In this document: one piece after another, positions 1 to 7,564 of the stretch
How the letters are laid out: each line of letters begins with the position of its first letter
How positions within the stretch are numbered: the first letter of the stretch is position 1
Assembly: GCA_937925525.1 (NCBI GenBank)
Contig: CALALS010000315.1
Span: 1-18,841 of the forward strand
Direction of reading: 5' to 3'
Length of the DNA stretch: 18,841 nt
From: an uncultured Flavobacteriales bacterium
GTDB taxonomy: Bacteria > Bacteroidota > Bacteroidia > Flavobacteriales_E > Vicingaceae
Made by a program: the position numbers and the translations under genes
Notes under the pieces: generated by a model
What the model saw: only the letters and a program-made list of their open reading frames with translations
What the model was told of the DNA's origin: nothing
The model's database searches: none

Positions 1-1414
1 TTCCGGGAGATAAAATCATAATGAAATCTCCTTTGTCATTCGACTGATAACTGCCGACTTCTTCTTGTGTGTTTAAATCTATGACAGAAATAAATCCTAT
101 TCCTGCGCTAGCGCCACTTGTGTTTTTTAAACTAGATTTTACAACTGCTTTTCTGGTGTCTTTTTCTACATATTTTACTCTGTAAATATCTTGATATCCA
201 TAAGAATCTTCTCTCCAGCGAGCAACGTAAGCATAATCTTCATTTGCGGTAAAACTAATGCTCATGTTGTCACCGGTTGTATTTAGTGGATATCCTAAGT
301 TTTCTGCTTGGCTCCATTCATTGTATTCAGGGTTCCATGTTGACTTAAATAAATCGTAGCCTCCAATACTATTGTGTCCTTGTGATGAAAAATAAAGTGT
401 TTGTCCATCAACAGAAAGGACAGGAAAGTCTTCTTCATATTCGGTGTTGATGGTTTCCGGTAATTTTTGCGATAAACCCCATTTTCCATTAGGCAACTTT
501 CTTGTCATGTAAATGTCTTTACTTCCTTTTTTATCTTTTCGGGCAAAGAAAAGTGTGTTTCCATCAGGAGATAGGGTAGCGGAACTTTCAAAGTCTTTTG
601 AGTTTACACTTTCTTCAAACTTAATTCGTTTATAAAACTTTCCTTTTTTCCAGTCACAGTAGTAGATATCACCGTACTCCGAAATATGGTCGATATAAAC
701 GAACATTTGTTGTCCGTCTGAAGTTAACCCTACGCATTGTTCATCTAAAGTAGTGTTTACCATACTTCCTGCATTTTCAGGCACGCCAAATTGACCTGAT
801 TGAACGGATGAAATCCAAATGTCTGATGAGTAATATCCGTCAAATTCTATAGCACTCCCTTTATTTTCTTTTCTTCTGGAGGTAAATACAATCATTGATT
901 CGGCTGAATCTATAAAAGGGTTGTACTCCGGATAGTTTGTATTGATTATAGGGCCAAGGTTTTCAAACTCAACTTCAATTGGATTCTTAATAAGTTCTTT
1001 CGCATTATTTACCCATGAGATGGATAGGTTGATTTCATCGTCATAATTTCGTTTAGAGATAGATTTATATTTATTAAACTCTTCTTCTGCTTTGTCTAAC
1101 TTTAATGCATGATGGTAAGCTCTTCCTAACCAATAGTGAGCGTCAGAATTGTCGGGCTCAAGGTCAACGGCTTTTTCTAAATAAGGGATAGCTTTTTTTC
1201 TATCCATTTCTATATGCATAATGCTATAACCCGCTCTGTATTGAAATAGGAAAACATCAGGCTGAGTTTTAACTAACTTTGAGTATAAATCTAAGGCAAA
1301 AGGGTAGTTGGTGTTTTTAAAATGTTCATCAGCATCTGCAGGATCTTGAGCAGAAATAACCTGAACAAAAAGTGTTGTGAAAAATAATAAAATGGTATGT
1401 TTAAAAAATCTCAT
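1..1414 (-). CDS. TPR and PD40 beta-propeller envelope protein, 3' end cut by window edge
   Basis: An uninterrupted frame runs from an ATG at 1414-1412 to the left edge of the window, about 471 codons, so the C-terminus is missing. It opens with a signal peptide (MRFFKHTILLFFTTLFVQVISAQ), cleaved probably after the final AQ. Residues about 25-130 are helical and TPR-like (for example KAIPYLEKAVDLEPDNSDAH). From about residue 150 there are PD40/WD40-like propeller repeats, recognisable by SPDGNTLFFARKD followed by DIYMTRK, and SVDGQTLYFSSQG followed by IGGYDLF. The visible end (ISVIDLNTQEEVGSYQSNDK) resembles the start of a carboxypeptidase-regulatory-like beta-sandwich. In its two downstream-strand paralogs an OmpA-like domain comes later, so one is expected beyond the edge. 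The protein is probably periplasmic or outer-membrane associated. Its exact role is unknown. Relatedness to PorE/OmpA-type scaffold proteins is inferred from domain order. Confidence 0.88.
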   Translation of the reverse strand, partial: MRFFKHTILLFFTTLFVQVISAQDPADADEHFKNTNYPFALDLYSKLVKTQPDVFLFQYRAGYSIMHIEMDRKKAIPYLEKAVDLEPDNSDAHYWLGRAYHHALKLDKAEEEFNKYKSISKRNYDDEINLSISWVNNAKELIKNPIEVEFENLGPIINTNYPEYNPFIDSAESMIVFTSRRKENKGSAIEFDGYYSSDIWISSVQSGQFGVPENAGSMVNTTLDEQCVGLTSDGQQMFVYIDHISEYGDIYYCDWKKGKFYKRIKFEESVNSKDFESSATLSPDGNTLFFARKDKKGSKDIYMTRKLPNGKWGLSQKLPETINTEYEEDFPVLSVDGQTLYFSSQGHNSIGGYDLFKSTWNPEYNEWSQAENLGYPLNTTGDNMSISFTANEDYAYVARWREDSYGYQDIYRVKYVEKDTRKAVVKSSLKNTSGASAGIGFISVIDLNTQEEVGSYQSNDKGDFIMILSPG

Positions 1415-1478
1415 GAATTACCTATCGCCAAAAATTATACCATTTGCGAATATAACTTAATTTTTTTGTGCTAAAAAC

Positions 1479-3620
1479 TTATCGCATACTTTTATTTATA
1501 ATGCGAATTTCAACCCTTCTATTTTTACTTCTTCCTTGCGGATTATCTTCTCCTGATGGTAGTGTATTAGGCGCAATTGGTTGTGCTGCTCCATCCCATT
1601 TCGTTATAATTCTTTGAGAAACGATTCCGTTTTTAACTAAGTATTTCTGAGCCGAAATGGCTCTGCTTTTTGATAGTTTATTATTATAAGGCTCGTCACC
1701 CAATGCATCAGCATGACCTATTACTTCAATTTTTAAATCGGGATATTTTTTAAGGTAGTTAATTACTAAATCAAGCTCACTTTTAGCTGAATCAGTTAAA
1801 AAGCTTTTATCAAAGTGAAAGTATATATTATCAATATTCGGATAGTCTTTTGATACATTATTGTCAGCTATTGTCAATGTGTCAATTTCTACGATATGTT
1901 TGTGTGTTAAAATTCCTTCATTGTCAATTTCATTATAAATAAATGAGATTTTTTGTTGATCTTCTTTTGAAATATTAGGGATGATTATACTTGAATCTAT
2001 TTCATTTTGTTGGGGTGATTTAATAAGTGAATGAACCGTTGCAATTTCTTGATACAACTTTCCTGTAGCTGAGTAGATTGGTTTTAATGTTATAAGTTGA
2101 AAAACTTCTTGTTGTTTTACGTCTTTTGGTATGGTAAATTCAAGAACGTGATTTTGATAACCTTCTGCGTCTATTTCTATGGAATATTTTTGGTCGGTTT
2201 TAATTTCTTTGACATGATATCTGCCGTTTGACGGTGAAGCAACTAATGTTTGGGATTGGTTGTTGCTTGATAACTTTAACGAAGTTCCAACAGGTTTTCC
2301 AGATTCGCTATCATAAACTAATCCCTTTAAAGCTAGTAGTTTTGTTTCATCAGATTCTCCAAATTGGTAGATGTCCATATCTCCAATACTTTTTACCCTA
2401 TTTGAAGCTAAAAAACCGTTTTTTTCATCTTTTGTGGTAATAAAGAAAATATCGTCTGCAGCTGAGTTTATGGGTAGTCCAAGGTTTAAGGGCTCAGAGA
2501 ATGAGTAGTTTTCTCTAATTTCGGCTTTAAATACATCGTAGTTTCCAATTGATTGATGGCCCTTTGATGAGAAATAGAGTGTTTTTCCATCATTTGAAAC
2601 AAATGGAGCATCTTCATCTTCAGAAGAGTTTATTTTTTCTCCCAGATTTCTGGGTTCGCTCCCTTCTCCTTCACTTATTTTTTTACTGTAATAGATATCC
2701 TTTCCACCGTATCCATCTTTTTTGTCACTACTAAAATAGATGGTATTGCCATCGGGAGAAATGGCAACACTTGGAACATGAGTTTTCTTTTGGTTAATTT
2801 GTATAGGTAACTTAACGGGAGTTGTCCATTTATCATTTTCAAATTTAGATTCCCACATTTGGGCATCTTTGTATAAATACAATTTGTTTCCGTCATTAGA
2901 ATACATTACGGCAGCATCATGAAATTTTGTATTGATAGATTCATAGATATATTTTTCAATATTTTCCTTGTCAACCAAAGTCCAGGTTTCATTTTGATTT
3001 GTGGCTACGTAAATGTCTTCATAATATTTAGAGTCATAAGAAATTCTTCCGCCCGTGCTTCCTTTTCTACGTGATGTAAACAACAAAACCTCTCTACTTG
3101 GGTTTTTTACCGGAGCGTATTCTGCGTATACAGTATTTATGGATGTTATATTTTTAACTTCTATAGTGCTATTTTCTTTTTGCTGAATCGCATAATTGTT
3201 GTTTTCAATTATGCGGGCTATCTCATTTTTTAACTTATTACCTCCAGGGGTGGAAGCTAAGTAGTTTTCAAACGTTTTTAGAGAAAGCGTACTTTCATTA
3301 AACTGATGATTGTAGTGGTAGAGTTTTCCTAAATAGTAAAATGTTTCCGGAATGGTATCTTTTTTAAACTTGGTAAGTGATTTTTCAAAAAACGCTATGC
3401 CTTCTTCTCTGTTTTTTTGTGAGAAATAGTAAGCTAAACCTGTTTCAAAATAATAGATAGCTTTATCTGAATTTAGTTCGATTAGCTTCTTGTAATTTTC
3501 TTTAGATTTATCGTACTGCTCGGCAATTAACTGCTTTTTTGCTTTGCGATAAATTTTCTTTTCGCTTTGGGCTTGTATGTTTGTATTACAAGTTAAAAAT
3601 AACAGCAAAAGGATAGCCAT
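1479..3620 (-). CDS. PorE-like OmpA family protein (TPR, PD40 propeller, regulatory-like domain, OmpA C-terminus)
   Basis: About 713 residues if begun at the first ATG (3620-3618). The frame stays open to a TTG at 3671, which would overlap the preceding stop and add basic residues to an otherwise uncharged signal-peptide n-region, so the start is uncertain. The leader is MAILLLLFLTCNTNIQAQ; either a signal-peptidase I site after AQ or a weak lipobox (FLTC) is possible. Order of domains: TPR-like helices, PD40 repeats (SPDGNTIYFSSDKK, SNDGKTLYFSSKG), a carboxypeptidase-regulatory-like fold (GLVYDSESGKPVG), then a full OmpA_C domain with IYFHFDK, GHAD and NNKLSKSRA, which retains the Asp and Arg used to bind diaminopimelate in peptidoglycan. 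This is the architecture described for PorE of the type IX secretion system. Orthology to PorE rather than to a generic paralog is not shown by sequence reading alone. It lies 38 bases behind the neighbouring paralog and is probably co-transcribed with it. Confidence 0.88.
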   Translation of the reverse strand: MAILLLLFLTCNTNIQAQSEKKIYRKAKKQLIAEQYDKSKENYKKLIELNSDKAIYYFETGLAYYFSQKNREEGIAFFEKSLTKFKKDTIPETFYYLGKLYHYNHQFNESTLSLKTFENYLASTPGGNKLKNEIARIIENNNYAIQQKENSTIEVKNITSINTVYAEYAPVKNPSREVLLFTSRRKGSTGGRISYDSKYYEDIYVATNQNETWTLVDKENIEKYIYESINTKFHDAAVMYSNDGNKLYLYKDAQMWESKFENDKWTTPVKLPIQINQKKTHVPSVAISPDGNTIYFSSDKKDGYGGKDIYYSKKISEGEGSEPRNLGEKINSSEDEDAPFVSNDGKTLYFSSKGHQSIGNYDVFKAEIRENYSFSEPLNLGLPINSAADDIFFITTKDEKNGFLASNRVKSIGDMDIYQFGESDETKLLALKGLVYDSESGKPVGTSLKLSSNNQSQTLVASPSNGRYHVKEIKTDQKYSIEIDAEGYQNHVLEFTIPKDVKQQEVFQLITLKPIYSATGKLYQEIATVHSLIKSPQQNEIDSSIIIPNISKEDQQKISFIYNEIDNEGILTHKHIVEIDTLTIADNNVSKDYPNIDNIYFHFDKSFLTDSAKSELDLVINYLKKYPDLKIEVIGHADALGDEPYNNKLSKSRAISAQKYLVKNGIVSQRIITKWDGAAQPIAPNTLPSGEDNPQGRSKNRRVEIRIINKSMR

Positions 3621-3635
3621 CAAGCTATCCTTTTG
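3606..3635 (-). terminator. perfect 12-bp hairpin between the two PD40 genes
   Basis: Bases 3606-3617 and 3624-3635 are perfect inverted repeats with a 6-base loop. On the minus-strand transcript the hairpin begins 23 bases after the stop of the 3659-6073 gene, and its descending arm ends in UUUUG followed by CUGUUAUUUUU. The A-flanked/U-flanked stem looks like a bidirectional intrinsic terminator. However, the loop contains the first ATG of the next gene (3620-3618), so attenuation or translational control are alternatives. Confidence 0.55.
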
Positions 3636-3658
3636 TAAAAGAGGTAATTTTTTTAACG

Positions 3659-6073
3659 CTATTTTGCCCAAATTTTAACGTATTGGAATTTTTCGTAAAG
3701 AAGTCTGTTTTCTTTAAAGTCATTGTTATAATCAGGACCTTGAACCAAACTATTTAAATTCCCAACTTTTATTTGTTGTTCTGTTAAGCCTTTATCCTTT
3801 AGAGCTTTTACAAAAATGTCTTTAGCATCGTTAGCTCTTTTAATAGCTAAATCTTTATTGTTGGCATAGGTTCTTGTAGGAACTTTAGAAGCACTTGATT
3901 CAATAGTAATGGTTATTTTTCCTTTTGCTTTTACAATTGCTTCGCAGTCTGATAAGAATTTCTTGAATGACTCTTCAGAAGCTCTAATTCCTTTAGCATT
4001 GTACTCATAGAATTTTTCGTAATAAGCCTGACTAACATCAACATTTGTGTTATTATTATTCGTGTTATTGTTGGTGTTATTATTATTAGTATTGTTGTTG
4101 TTCGTGTTGTTATTATTATTTGTATTGTTGTTATTATTGTTATTTGCAGTTTGATTATCATTAACAACAATGGTTACTTTAGCATTTGAGCATTTTGAGG
4201 GTTCGTAAATATCACATATTTCATAAACGAACTCATCTTTTCCTACAAAGTCATTTTTAGGAGTGTAGCTGAAATCACCGTCTTTACCCATAGTAACACT
4301 TCCGTTTGCCGGTTTCATTACTAGTTTTGTGTTGACGCTCATTGCATCTCCATCAGGATCTTTGTCATTTTTAGCAACATTTCCTCCAACCGGAGTGTTT
4401 TTCATAGTATTAAACTGGTCGGTATTTGCTATAGGTGGATTATTAGGTTCTCCTTTTGGTCTGGTTCCAAAAATGATTGGTTTTAAATTAATTCCTCTAT
4501 CAATTTCTTGGTAACCTGAACCTTCTGGAACATAAATGTCTTCTTCATAACTGAACGGGTCAGACTCATACAAGAAGTGATAGTCACTGCCCGGAGGAAT
4601 AATTATAGAAAATCTTCCATCTTTCTTCCTTGGCTTGTATATACCTACAGTTTCACCGGTATTGTTATCTGTTACAACTATTCTAGCGTTTTCAGGTAAT
4701 TCGTCATATCCAACTACCTCTATTCTTCCAACTAATAATGTTAAATCTTTTTCTTTTTGGCCTGAAAGGTCTAGCATGTAGATATCTTTTTCTCCAAAGC
4801 CATCTTCTCTAAATGCCGTGTAATAAGCTCTTTGTCCATCAGGAGTAGTAATGAAAAACACATCATCATCAGTAGTGTTTATCGGATATCCTAAGTTTAC
4901 GGGTGCGCCCCAGGTTTTTAAATTATCATCCCATTCCGTATAAAAGATATCAAAACCACCTATACTGTTAGGTCCATTGGAACTAAAGTACATGGTTTTA
5001 CCATCAGGGTGCATGAAAATTCCATCTTCATCAAACTTGGTATTAATTGCATCTCCCATATTTTGAGCTAATGCCCATTGACCATTAGGTAGTTTTTTAC
5101 AGAAATAAATATCCATACCACCTTTTCCACCTTTTCGGTCACTAGTAAAGTAAATAGTATTTCCATCTAAGGAAATATCAACGTGTGTTTCGTAGGAAGT
5201 TTCATTAATATTAGAACCAAGTTTTACGGGTGTGGACCAAATATCACCGTCTAATGTACTCATGTAAAGATTTCCATCACCATTGTCATCTTTGTAAATA
5301 AATAAAGTTTGGCCGTCTTTAGATAAATTAATAGTTGCTTCGTGACCGGATGTATTAAGGTTTGGAACCAATTCCGGTTCTCCCCATTGGTTGTTATCTT
5401 CTTTATAGGCAACATAAATATCTTCAAAAAAGCCTCCGTCACCATCATCTTTTGTGTAAAGATTAGAGCTGTCTTTTCTTAATCTTCTGGAGGTGAAGAA
5501 TAAAAGCCGTTCATCTACTGAAATAACCGGAGAATAATCAGGATATTCTGTATTAATTTTACTTCCCAGATTAGTGGCGGTAATTTTAACCGGATTTTTA
5601 ATTGCTTCTTTAGCGTTGTTACATTGAATTAATCTCATTTGAGCTTCGTCATGTAAATAGTGCTTATCTGTAATAGCTTCTAAAAACTTATTATATTCTG
5701 CAATTGCTTCATCAATATTGTTGGTAAGGTGATAAGCCCACCCTAAATAGTAGTGTGCATCCATCGGAGCCTTTTTTTCGTTGTAAGAAAACGGGTCGTA
5801 ATTTTTAGTTACCCCTTGAGCAGCTTTTACTAAGTAATCTTTGGATAATTTTTTTTGATTAGGTGAGTATAAATAACATATACCCACTTTATAATTAATA
5901 TTGTAATTTTCAGGGTTGTCTTTTGCTAAACTAAGCCATATAGGTAAAGCTTGTGAGTGAAAATTTTCTTCCATCAGTTGATTTGCTTCCGTAAAACTTT
6001 TACGAAATGAATCCTGAGCAAAGGAAGTAATTGCAATAGTTATGGCGAAGAATAACGAAAAGACTTTTTTCAT
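3659..6073 (-). CDS. TPR, PD40 propeller, Ig-like and divergent OmpA-like envelope protein
   Basis: The start is placed at ATG 6073-6071 because it gives a textbook signal peptide (MKKVFSLFFAITIAITSFAQ) and follows a TATATTTG promoter element. The frame extends upstream into the E2 gene but without a sensible leader. The protein is 804 residues: TPR-like helices at about 25-165, PD40 repeats at about 170-440 (SLDGNTIYFTSDRKG followed by MDIYFCKK, HPDGKTMYFSSNG followed by GGFDIFY), a regulatory-like region, and an Ig/cadherin-like domain at about 545-640 (NPPIANTDQFN, DPDGDAMS, FSYTPKNDFVGKDEF). An Asn/Thr tract follows at 644-677, then a C-terminal domain with the OmpA-like pattern NNKDLAIKRANDAKDIF. 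Its peptidoglycan-binding Arg is present, but the usual Asp before it is replaced in ESSASKVPTR. It is probably a periplasmic or outer-membrane scaffold; function is not established. Confidence 0.9.
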   Translation of the reverse strand: MKKVFSLFFAITIAITSFAQDSFRKSFTEANQLMEENFHSQALPIWLSLAKDNPENYNINYKVGICYLYSPNQKKLSKDYLVKAAQGVTKNYDPFSYNEKKAPMDAHYYLGWAYHLTNNIDEAIAEYNKFLEAITDKHYLHDEAQMRLIQCNNAKEAIKNPVKITATNLGSKINTEYPDYSPVISVDERLLFFTSRRLRKDSSNLYTKDDGDGGFFEDIYVAYKEDNNQWGEPELVPNLNTSGHEATINLSKDGQTLFIYKDDNGDGNLYMSTLDGDIWSTPVKLGSNINETSYETHVDISLDGNTIYFTSDRKGGKGGMDIYFCKKLPNGQWALAQNMGDAINTKFDEDGIFMHPDGKTMYFSSNGPNSIGGFDIFYTEWDDNLKTWGAPVNLGYPINTTDDDVFFITTPDGQRAYYTAFREDGFGEKDIYMLDLSGQKEKDLTLLVGRIEVVGYDELPENARIVVTDNNTGETVGIYKPRKKDGRFSIIIPPGSDYHFLYESDPFSYEEDIYVPEGSGYQEIDRGINLKPIIFGTRPKGEPNNPPIANTDQFNTMKNTPVGGNVAKNDKDPDGDAMSVNTKLVMKPANGSVTMGKDGDFSYTPKNDFVGKDEFVYEICDIYEPSKCSNAKVTIVVNDNQTANNNNNNNTNNNNNTNNNNTNNNNTNNNTNNNNTNVDVSQAYYEKFYEYNAKGIRASEESFKKFLSDCEAIVKAKGKITITIESSASKVPTRTYANNKDLAIKRANDAKDIFVKALKDKGLTEQQIKVGNLNSLVQGPDYNNDFKENRLLYEKFQYVKIWAK
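4043..4144 (-). repeat. Asn/Thr codon-repeat tract encoding a flexible linker
   Basis: About 34 consecutive Asn or Thr codons (AAT/AAC/ACA-type triplets, seen as att, gtt, tgt, agt and cgt on the plus strand) arranged in irregular TNNNN and TNNN units. It joins the Ig-like domain to the OmpA-like domain. Such a tract can vary in length by replication slippage and is likely a flexible spacer. Confidence 0.9.
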
Positions 6074-6095
6074 GAGGTTTTTGTTACAATTTCTA

Positions 6096-6103
6096 CAAAT
6101 ATA
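6096..6103 (-). promoter_or_regulatory. putative -7 promoter element TATATTTG
   Basis: The minus strand reads TATATTTG, a full match to the Bacteroidota -7 motif TAnnTTTG. It lies 22 bases ahead of the chosen ATG at 6073. I find no TTG at the usual distance upstream, so only the -7 part is supported. It argues that the PD40 gene can be expressed apart from the E2 gene. Confidence 0.45.
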
Positions 6104-6122
6104 TCTTTTTTCGATAAAATCG

Positions 6123-7475
6123 CTAGATTTCGCGATTAATGTCCCAATTCTCAAGATATTCAGCAACCTTTTTTACAAAAGAACCACCTAATGCTCCGTC
6201 AACTACTCTGTGGTCGTAAGCATGAGAAAGAAACATCATGTGTCTAATACCAATAGTGTCTCCGTATGGAGTTTCAATAACGGCCGGTTTTTTTCTGATT
6301 GCGCCTACAGCTAAAATAGCAACTTGTGGTTGGTTGATAATTGGAGTTCCCATAACGTTTCCAAAGGTTCCTACATTGGTTACGGTATATGTTCCTCCTT
6401 GAATTTCATCAGGTTGTAATTTATTAGCACGTGCTCTGTTGGCTAAATCATTTACAGATTTTGTTAGTCCAATTAGGTTTTTTTGGTCAGCATCTTTTAA
6501 TACCGGAACAATTAAATTTCCGCTAGGAAGAGCCGCTGCCATTCCTAAGTTAATGTGTTTTCTTTTAATTATTTTGTCTCCGTCAACAGATACGTTAACC
6601 ATTGGGTAATCTTTAATGGCCTTTATAACGCATTCAAAAATTAATGGAGTAAAGGTTAATTTTTCGTTTTCTCTTTCCGCAAAAACTTTTTTCATTTTGT
6701 TTCGCCACATTACCAAATTCGTAACATCTGCTTCTACGTATGATGTAACGTGAGGTGATACATGCTTGGACATAACCATGTGTTCAGCAATAAGCTTTCT
6801 CATTCTGTCCATTTCAATAATCTCGTCACCATCCATTAAGGTTACTTTTGGAGCTTGGTGAGTAGTGCTAACCACTTTTTGACTTTGGGGTGCTGAAGAA
6901 GTGGAAATGGCAGAAGCGGTTGAAGAACCGTTTTGGCTTGATGTAACCGTTTTTCCTTTGTTAGGGATATAAGCTAGAATATCTGACTTTGTAACTCTAC
7001 CGTCTTTTCCGGTACCTTCAATACTTTCTAACTCTTGAATAGAAATTCCTTCTGCTTTTGCAATGCTTCTAACTAATGGTGAGTAGAATTTTCCGGATGA
7101 TGAAACTCGCTCAATATTTGTTGCTCCTGCTTGGGTATCAACTATTGCTGTAGGTTGTGAAATTGTTTTTGTAGAAGTAGTTTCAACTTTGCTTGGTGAA
7201 GTTGAAGTAGGTTTTGGAGTGTTTTCGGCTGCAGCTTCTGTTTCAATAATTGCAATGGCTTGTCCAACTTGAACCACATCACCCTCATTGAATAATTTTT
7301 TCTTTAAAACTCCTTCTGTAGTAGAAGGTATTTCAGAATCTACTTTGTCAGTTGCAATTTCAAGTACAGACTCTTCTGCATCAATTTGCTCTCCTTCTTC
7401 TTTTAACCATTTAATAATGGTTGCTTCAGCAACACTTTCACCCATTTTGGGCATCATTAATTCTATCTCAGCCAT
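6123..7475 (-). CDS. dihydrolipoamide acyltransferase (E2) of a 2-oxoacid dehydrogenase complex
   Basis: The E2 core transfers an acyl group from lipoyl-lysine to CoA in a 2-oxoacid (branched-chain, pyruvate or 2-oxoglutarate type) dehydrogenase complex in the cytoplasm. At 450 residues it has one lipoyl domain (1-78, with the modified lysine expected at K44 in EIATDKVDSEI). A Ser/Thr/Pro/Ala-rich linker leads to a peripheral-subunit-binding domain (about 130-168, PLVRSIAKAEGISIQELE and GTGKDGRVTKSDI). A second linker leads to the catalytic domain (about 215-448) with the signature DHRVVDG at 421-427, where H422 and D426 are catalytic. All key residues are present. Substrate class cannot be read from sequence; in Bacteroidota such one-lipoyl proteins are often called branched-chain E2. 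No E1 or E3 gene lies in the window. Confidence 0.95.
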   Translation of the reverse strand: MAEIELMMPKMGESVAEATIIKWLKEEGEQIDAEESVLEIATDKVDSEIPSTTEGVLKKKLFNEGDVVQVGQAIAIIETEAAAENTPKPTSTSPSKVETTSTKTISQPTAIVDTQAGATNIERVSSSGKFYSPLVRSIAKAEGISIQELESIEGTGKDGRVTKSDILAYIPNKGKTVTSSQNGSSTASAISTSSAPQSQKVVSTTHQAPKVTLMDGDEIIEMDRMRKLIAEHMVMSKHVSPHVTSYVEADVTNLVMWRNKMKKVFAERENEKLTFTPLIFECVIKAIKDYPMVNVSVDGDKIIKRKHINLGMAAALPSGNLIVPVLKDADQKNLIGLTKSVNDLANRARANKLQPDEIQGGTYTVTNVGTFGNVMGTPIINQPQVAILAVGAIRKKPAVIETPYGDTIGIRHMMFLSHAYDHRVVDGALGGSFVKKVAEYLENWDINREI

Positions 7476-7501
7476 TTATTTTCTTGATTTTTGAACAGTT
7501 G

Positions 7502-7531
7502 CAAAAATAAATTAAAATATCTTTAATGCAA
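7502..7531 (-). promoter_or_regulatory. promoter of the E2 gene (TTG, 19 nt, TATTTTTG)
   Basis: On the minus strand TTG at 7531-7529 is followed after 19 bases by TATTTTTG at 7509-7502. Both parts match the Bacteroidota -33/-7 consensus. Transcription would start near 7495, leaving a leader of about 20 bases before the ATG at 7475. Confidence 0.7.
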
Positions 7532-7564
7532 TGTTTTTTCTGTAAAAAGTAAGGCGCTAAACGT

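Noticed and set aside
1425..1445. Possible promoter for the left-edge PD40 gene (minus strand TAATTTTTG)
   Set aside because: The element has one extra base compared with TAnnTTTG and no TTG at the right distance, so it is not firm enough to list.
2228..2896. Short open frames within the PorE-like gene on both strands
   Set aside because: They lie wholly inside a well-supported coding region and show no domain, leader or codon pattern of real genes.
3931..4170. Minus-strand frame rich in Ile/Thr/Met across the Asn/Thr tract
   Set aside because: It is the off-frame reading of the repetitive codons inside the PD40-Ig-OmpA gene and has no features of its own.
6074..6166. N-terminal extension of the 3659-6073 gene into the E2 gene
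   Set aside because: The added residues lack a leader-like composition and overlap the end of the E2 gene, whereas the ATG at 6073 gives a perfect signal peptide just behind a TATATTTG element.
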